From NCBI RefSeq assembly GCF_039544205.1, contig NZ_BAABLF010000014.1, positions 129,964 through 193,963 on the forward strand: a stretch of DNA of 64,000 nt, given 5' to 3'. Made by a program: the position numbers and the translations under genes. The stretch comes from Ferrimonas gelatinilytica. Lineage in GTDB: Bacteria > Pseudomonadota > Gammaproteobacteria > Enterobacterales > Shewanellaceae. Shown here piece after piece: positions 60,113-64,000 of this stretch. Under the pieces are notes generated by a model. It was not told the origin of the DNA. It did not search any database and worked only from the letters and a program-made list of their open reading frames with translations. Position 1 is the stretch's first letter; each line of letters starts with the position of its first letter.

Positions 60113-60339
60113 TGAGCATGGCCGCCAAAGCCCTGGCTCCCATCTTTCAAATCCATATCATCGCCCCGATGGAGCCCCGATGGAGCCCCGATGGAGCCCC
60201 GATGGAGCCCCGATGGAGCCCCGAGGTTGGCTGGTTGGCCGCAGCAGCAACGGCAGGAAACAGTGGGTGCTGGAAGGCACTGCCCAAAGTTATGGCGACT
60301 GGCAAGAGCAGCAGCTGGAAAGCGTCGCATGAACCCTGA
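60112..60339 (+). CDS. short repeat-containing ORF, possibly phase-variable
   Basis: Starts in the TGATG overlap with the DUF5655 gene and reads MSMAAKALAPIFQIHIIAP before entering five copies of an 11-bp repeat; in the present frame it ends at 60339 after 75 codons. After the repeat, the frame that looks most protein-like is another one: GWLVGRSSNGRKQWVLEGT, running to TGA 60332, which overlaps the next start as ATGA. With four or seven repeat copies the ORF would enter that frame; with six it would fuse to the downstream gene. I recognise no family. The product, if made, is small and Pro/Met/Trp-rich in the repeat (DGAPMEPRWSP unit). Confidence 0.5.
   Translation: MSMAAKALAPIFQIHIIAPMEPRWSPDGAPMEPRWSPEVGWLAAAATAGNSGCWKALPKVMATGKSSSWKASHEP
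60168..60222 (+). repeat. five tandem copies of an 11-bp unit
   Basis: GATGGAGCCCC repeated five times without a mismatch, with a partial copy (GCCCC) before it. Because 11 is coprime to 3, three units encode the 11-residue cycle DGAPMEPRWSP in every frame, and none of the three frames has a stop within the repeat. Perfect short repeats of this kind are prone to slipped-strand copy change. Confidence 0.95.
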
Positions 60340-61048
60340 ACGCAAGATCTTCAAAGCGATCTACTTGCTGTTGGAAAAGTACCACCGGCTTTATGGGCTG
60401 GAGGTGTATTTGTTCTCTGGCGGTCACGGTGCTGGCTATGCGGGCTTCCAGGTTGCGGCCAATCGATGCTGGGACACGCATCATAACGACCTCAACTACG
60501 GTGCAATCAGTGGGCGGCCCCTGCCGCTGGTGGCTTACCTCCCCCATGTTGGCATTCCCAGCTGGGCTGCGGGCCGGCAGCTTGAGATGGTGGGCTGGGA
60601 GACGGCGCGTACCTTAGCCATTCTCGACTGGCATGAGCGGAACCTCGCCCTAGCGTCGCTATTTCGGGACAATGCTGCGGCGATAGCCCGGTGGCGCGCC
60701 GATTACAGTGTTGAGCAGAGCGAGCAGTACCTCCTGATGATCAACCTGGCGGGGTTGCTGGCGGCCAAAGCCAGTGACTTTCCCCGGTTGCCCTCCCAGT
60801 GTCTGTCGGAGTATGACCCGACTGCTGTCGATCAGGTGAGAACACAACTGGCCCGGTTGGGACTCGAATCGGAGCACCATGGGGTGATGGGGATCCCCGG
60901 CTGCATGGTGACGCGACATGGCAAAGCGCTGGTGGGCGAAGAGGTGGTCGATGTGTGGCAGCGGCGCCTCAATGGCGACACGCCACAACAGATAGCGGAC
61001 GCACTACTGAGAATGAAAAACGATCTCTCCCCGGTGGGTTGCGGGTGA
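60329..61048 (+). CDS. unknown protein downstream of the repeat ORF
   Basis: ATG 60329 lies in an ATGA overlap with the upstream frame and gives 239 residues (MNPERKIFKAIYLLLEKYHRLYGLEVYLFSGG...). The frame also continues upstream through the repeats to an ATG at 60191, allowing a fused form. I do not recognise the family. Visible features are a hydrophobic/aromatic N-terminal half (GYAGFQVAANRCWDTHHNDLNYG), four Cys in all, and a C-terminal stretch VWQRRLNGDTPQQIADALLRMKND that could be a helix-turn-helix-like segment. It is the third member of a tightly coupled set with the DUF5655 gene. Confidence 0.6.
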   Translation: MNPERKIFKAIYLLLEKYHRLYGLEVYLFSGGHGAGYAGFQVAANRCWDTHHNDLNYGAISGRPLPLVAYLPHVGIPSWAAGRQLEMVGWETARTLAILDWHERNLALASLFRDNAAAIARWRADYSVEQSEQYLLMINLAGLLAAKASDFPRLPSQCLSEYDPTAVDQVRTQLARLGLESEHHGVMGIPGCMVTRHGKALVGEEVVDVWQRRLNGDTPQQIADALLRMKNDLSPVGCG

Positions 61049-61096
61049 GGTTGGAGCCAGTGCATCGGCGCTGACAAACAGAGCGAGAACCACTTG

Positions 61097-61441
61097 ATGG
61101 AAAACAAAGACCTCTACCTGCAGGCAGAGGATAGGGCCTCCTCATCTAAGGAGAATGAATAGGCTGCGACTGTCAGGGCGCCGTTGCAGTCAGCAGCGCT
61201 AAGCACTCAATCGGAAGTAGCCAAGCAACAATCTTTTGCCCAGCCCGTTGAACAGAAGGGGTTCTTCAAGCGGTGGCGCGACGAGGACAACGGCCTAGTT
61301 AGAACCTATTGGCTCTGCGGAGCGCTGGTGGAATTCGCGTCAAACAAGGTGAATATCTTGCAGTACTTTGTGCATTGGGAGGTGAAGAAGAAGTTCGACG
61401 AGCTGGGCAACCTGCAGCGTAAAAAGACGTTGATCTTTTGA
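61097..61441 (+). pseudogene. small gene interrupted by an in-frame amber codon
   Basis: One frame from ATG 61097 reads MENKDLYLQAEDRASSSKENE, then TAG at 61160, then continues uninterrupted for 93 codons to TGA 61439 (AATVRAPLQSAALSTQSEVA and on). The distal part has GFFKRWRDEDNGLVRTYWLCGALV, which resembles the start of a membrane segment in proteins with a GxxRxxWxxG pattern. It then turns polar and ends early (NLQRKKTLIF). The whole looks like a decayed fragment of a larger envelope protein. A TTG at 61184 could restart translation, but no ribosome site supports it. Confidence 0.5.
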
Positions 61442-61540
61442 GCACCCCCTAGTATCTGATGTAATGTCGCTCTTACTGGCTATCCAATGTGCGAGACACT
61501 GAGCATGAGGGTGTCCGTACTCTCAGCCGTCCCACGGACA

Positions 61541-61569
61541 AAAACAGGGCCGCATAAAGCGGCCCTTTT
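61541..61569. terminator. bidirectional terminator after trmA
   Basis: AGGGCCGC / GCGGCCCT with an ATAAA loop (61546-61553 / 61559-61566). On the minus strand it is followed by GTTTTTGT, serving trmA; the plus-strand tail is TTTCC. Confidence 0.82.
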
Positions 61570-61571
61570 CC

Positions 61572-62669
61572 TTATTCAATGCGCTCTAGCAGCACGCCCG
61601 CTTCCATATGGTGGGTGTAGGGGAACTGATCAAACAGCGCAAAGCGTGTGATTTTGTGGGTCTGTCCCAAGGTTTCCAGGTTTTCCAGCAAAGTTTCCGG
61701 GTTGCAGGAGATGTAGAGGATGCGCTCGTAGCCCTGCACCATTTTCTCGGTGGCGGGATCCAAACCTGAGCGCGGTGGGTCTACAAAGATGGTGTTGCAC
61801 TCATAGGCGCTGAGATCGATCCCCTTGAGCCGTCGGAACTCTCGGACACCATTGATGGCGTCGGTGAAATCTTCGGCGGACATACGCAGGATGGTGACAT
61901 TATCGATCTGATTTTTAGCGATGTTGTACTGTGCTGACTCCACAGAAGGCTTGGCCAGCTCGGTGGCTAGAACTTTGCGAAAATTCTGTGCCAACGCCAG
62001 TGAGAAGTTGCCGTTGCCACAATAGAGTTCCAGCAGGTCACCGCTGCTCATCCGTGTGGCGTCCACAGCCCACTCCAGCATCTTTTCTGCAACCTTGCCG
62101 TTGGGTTGGGTAAAGCTGTTTTCGACCTGGCGGTAGTGGTAGGGGCGCCCATGTACGTGAAGCACCTCGTCTACATAGTCTTGTTCGAGGCAAATTTTCT
62201 GCTTACGGGCTCGCCCGATGAAGTGAACCTTGGGATCCCCCCACTGCTGACGCAGTTCGATGATGGCATCTTGCCACTGTTGATCCAGCTGACGATGATA
62301 AAGCAGGCTGATCACCAGCTCTCCGCTTAAGGTGGAGAGAAAATCCACCTGGAACAGCTTTCGGCGCAGTATGGGGTTGGGACGCAAGGCATCGCGCAAC
62401 TTGTTCATATAGTGATTGATCAAGTTGCTGGCTGGGAGGTATTGATTAATGGCCACCCGTTCCTGACGAGCCTGATCAAACATGATGTAGTCCAGATCAT
62501 CACCATCATGCCAGACGCGGAACTCTGCCCTGAGTCGGTAGTGCTGTGGTTCCGAAGGAAACACCTCCAGTTCCGGTGTCTCGTAGTCGGCAAACAGTAC
62601 CTGCATGCGCTCGCGTTTTTCGGCCAGTTGGGCTTCGTAGTGACGGGGATCGAGTGCTGCCAGATCCAT
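61572..62669 (-). CDS. trmA: tRNA (uracil-5-)-methyltransferase TrmA
   Basis: Makes ribothymidine at position 54 of tRNAs (and m5U341 in tmRNA in E. coli). ATG 62669 (MDLAALDPRHYEAQLAEKRERMQVLF) gives 365 residues. Landmarks are RLRAEFRVWHDGDDLDYIMFD, the SAM-binding block LLELYCGNGNFSLALA, FVDPPRSGLD and the catalytic Cys in RILYISCNPETLLENL. Unlike RumA/RlmD it has no iron-sulfur cluster motif at the N-terminus. It is divergent from murI across 147 bp. Confidence 0.96.
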   Translation of the reverse strand: MDLAALDPRHYEAQLAEKRERMQVLFADYETPELEVFPSEPQHYRLRAEFRVWHDGDDLDYIMFDQARQERVAINQYLPASNLINHYMNKLRDALRPNPILRRKLFQVDFLSTLSGELVISLLYHRQLDQQWQDAIIELRQQWGDPKVHFIGRARKQKICLEQDYVDEVLHVHGRPYHYRQVENSFTQPNGKVAEKMLEWAVDATRMSSGDLLELYCGNGNFSLALAQNFRKVLATELAKPSVESAQYNIAKNQIDNVTILRMSAEDFTDAINGVREFRRLKGIDLSAYECNTIFVDPPRSGLDPATEKMVQGYERILYISCNPETLLENLETLGQTHKITRFALFDQFPYTHHMEAGVLLERIE

Positions 62670-62816
62670 GGGTGTTCTCCGAGCGAATAAGGATAAAGGG
62701 GGCAAATTCTAATCGCCCACGTCGTTAAGTCCAGCAGTCTTGGAACCTGAACACCGGCTGTGTGAGAATGTCGCGGTTAATTTTTACCGTTGCTTGTTAG
62801 ATAGCAGACAGGATCT

Positions 62817-63623
62817 ATGGGCTCCATCTTATTATTCGATTCCGGCTTGGGCGGTTTGTCCGTTTATCGGCATATCCGCGAGGTGCTACCGAAAACGACC
62901 ATCCACTACGTGGAGGACAACGCACGTTTTCCATACGGGGAGCTTGGGGATCAGGAGTTGATTGATGGTTGCTGCGACATCATAGCGAGCTTGACGGAAC
63001 GACTCGCAGTAGACCTGGTGGTCGTGGCCTGTAACAGCGCAAGTACTTTAGTGCTTGAACCGTTACGCCAGCGCCTTAGTCAGCCTGTCGTTGGTGTTGT
63101 TCCAGCCATTAAACCGGCAGCACAGAGCAGCAAACTGGGAGTGATCGGTCTATTGGCCACACCGGGTACAGTGCAGCGCCGTTACACCGATGAATTGATC
63201 CAGACCTACGCTCCAGAACACACTGTTATACGTGTAGGGAGCAGTGAGCTGGTGCATATGGCCGAAGGGAAGTTAGCGGGAGTCCCGGTGGACCTAGATC
63301 GTCTTTACGATATTCTGGCGCCTATCCGTATGGCCGAGACCGTGCCGGACCACTTGATCCTCGGATGCACCCATTTCCCGCTTATTGCAGAGGAGATCGG
63401 CACAGTATTGGGAAGTGACGTGGTGCTTGTGGATTCCGGTGCCGCTATTGCTCGTCGTGTGGTTCACCAATTGTCGGAGTGTCGCATCGAGTGCTCTAAG
63501 CCGACAGACGCGGGGACCTTCTTCTACACTGGCACCGTGCCTGAGGCTCTGTTGCAACAGCACCTGAAAAACATAGGATTTGGGCATATTAAGAGTTCTG
63601 GCGGGGAAATAGGCTCCATTTGA
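62817..63623 (+). CDS. murI: glutamate racemase MurI
   Basis: Cofactor-independent racemase that supplies D-glutamate for peptidoglycan. The 268-residue product has the substrate loop LLFDSGLGGLSVYRHI and the two catalytic Cys: Cys72 in VVVACNSAST and Cys184 in LILGCTHFPL. DNARFPYG and GVIGLLATPGTV are family blocks. Its position directly before an rRNA operon is the same in E. coli and Shewanella. No terminator is visible after it, so transcripts may run into the rRNA leader. Confidence 0.95.
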   Translation: MGSILLFDSGLGGLSVYRHIREVLPKTTIHYVEDNARFPYGELGDQELIDGCCDIIASLTERLAVDLVVVACNSASTLVLEPLRQRLSQPVVGVVPAIKPAAQSSKLGVIGLLATPGTVQRRYTDELIQTYAPEHTVIRVGSSELVHMAEGKLAGVPVDLDRLYDILAPIRMAETVPDHLILGCTHFPLIAEEIGTVLGSDVVLVDSGAAIARRVVHQLSECRIECSKPTDAGTFFYTGTVPEALLQQHLKNIGFGHIKSSGGEIGSI

Positions 63624-63684
63624 ACTGTTTTTCATCGCGATGGTGGCGATTTGTTCAGTCGAAACTTTTTCTAGAAATTCCCCC

Positions 63685-63712
63685 TTGTCTTGGGAAAGTA
63701 TCGCCCTATAAT
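63685..63712 (+). promoter_or_regulatory. rRNA promoter P1
   Basis: TTGTCT (63685-63690), 16 bp, TATAAT (63707-63712). An AT-rich stretch just upstream (63663-63680, ACTTTTTCTAGAAATT) suits an UP element, and the GC-rich GCGCTCCC after the -10 fits the stringent discriminator of stable RNA promoters. Confidence 0.88.
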
Positions 63713-63832
63713 GCGCTCCCTGTCGACGGGGCACAGCGGGCCACTCAGTGAGAGGCTAAGCGGCGTCACCACAGGGGTTTCGGCCCGGCTGGTTAAAACC
63801 TAGACGGTCGAACGGAAAGTTGAAAAACGGCC

Positions 63833-63860
63833 TTGACGACTACGGAGAACAGCGTAATAT
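63833..63860 (+). promoter_or_regulatory. rRNA promoter P2
   Basis: TTGACG (63833-63838), 16 bp, TAATAT (63855-63860), followed by ACGCCTCC. The spacing of about 148 bp from P1 resembles the paired promoters of E. coli rRNA operons. Confidence 0.85.
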
Positions 63861-63869
63861 ACGCCTCCT

Positions 63870-63913
63870 GCTTCGACAACGAAGCCAAGCCCAAACGGGC
63901 TGCTCTTTAACAA
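63870..63913 (+). promoter_or_regulatory. rRNA antitermination boxB-like hairpin and boxA
   Basis: GCTTCG-ACAA-CGAAGC hairpin (63870-63885) followed by TGCTCTTTAACAA (63901-63913), identical to the boxA of E. coli rrn operons, where NusB/NusE bind. Confidence 0.9.
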
Positions 63914-64000
63914 TTTGTCAGACAATCTGTGTGGGCACTCACGCAGGATTGAGAAATCATCATTTTCTCGATGCTACTGAGTGACTGCACAACATGCAGA

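Larger units (their letters stand above)
63624..64000 (+). other. rRNA operon leader region (before 16S)
   Basis: Gene-free stretch carrying two promoters, a boxB-like hairpin, boxA and the start of the 16S leader RNA (GACAATCTGTGTGGGCACTC matches the E. coli rrn leader). By comparison with E. coli the mature 16S would begin on the order of 100 bp beyond the window end. Confidence 0.9.

Noticed and set aside
60168..60222. CRISPR array
   Set aside because: Units are 11 bp, directly adjacent and without spacers.

Overview
The window (about 60 % GC by eye) is chromosomal DNA of a gammaproteobacterium. The order plsB | lexA-sulA | cox operon | nfuA-comF | bioH | tex | greB | ompR-envZ | pckA | hslOR | gspC-N-nudE-cysQ, with trmA and murI just before an rRNA operon, is what I know from the Shewanella/Ferrimonas group of Alteromonadales. 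The high GC content fits a Ferrimonas-like member better than a typical Shewanella. This is inference from synteny and protein resemblance; no 16S sequence lies inside the window.

Layout. 1-1072: the end of glpG and ubiC. 1198-7300: a copper/silver efflux island (Cys/His-rich exported protein, CusB-like adaptor with three metal-binding modules, CusA-like RND pump, CueP lipoprotein) closed by a terminator. 7352-11248: small envelope and accessory genes (DUF4382 lipoprotein behind a perfect FNR-type box, exported cupin, 11-residue-repeat lipoprotein, YfcG glutathione transferase, unknown exported protein). 11249-11721: gene-free, with two perfect DnaA boxes. 11722-16233: tapT, plsB and the SOS pair lexA-sulA with two LexA boxes. 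16460-25260: an aa3/caa3-type cytochrome c oxidase operon with its copper and heme A assembly genes. Subunit II carries two cytochrome c domains, and a DUF2909 gene lies antisense inside the cluster. 25381-31058: polysaccharide deacetylase, MATE pump, a broken SH3-domain gene, nfuA, comF, bioH and a small membrane protein. 31103-39369: tex, greB, ompR-envZ, pckA, hslO-hslR. 39604-52517: a complete gspC-to-N type II secretion operon running into nudE and cysQ. 52500-54642: selD-mnmH (selenouridine in tRNA). 54826-58949: an EEP-family lipoprotein, an acyl-CoA desaturase divergent from fabR across a palindromic operator, and an SDR protein lacking the usual Tyr/Lys pair.

58969-61441 is the most foreign-looking stretch. 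It holds a vestige of an IS3-type OrfA, then three tightly coupled genes: a PD-(D/E)XK-DUF5655 protein, a short ORF containing five copies of an 11-bp repeat, and a gene of unknown function. A small gene interrupted by an amber codon follows. Because 11 is not a multiple of 3 and all three frames stay open through the repeat, copy number could switch the product between three forms, one of them a fusion with the third gene. I regard this as the best candidate for an undescribed system here. The window closes with trmA, murI and the rRNA operon leader (tandem promoters P1 and P2, a boxB-like hairpin and boxA), ending before the 16S gene begins.

Working together: the copper island, the Sco/Cox11 proteins and the CuA/CuB oxidase place copper detoxification and copper insertion in one neighbourhood. 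ompR-envZ, plsB, fabR-desaturase and the T2SS form an envelope-centred set. lexA-sulA, tex, greB and hslOR are housekeeping and stress functions.
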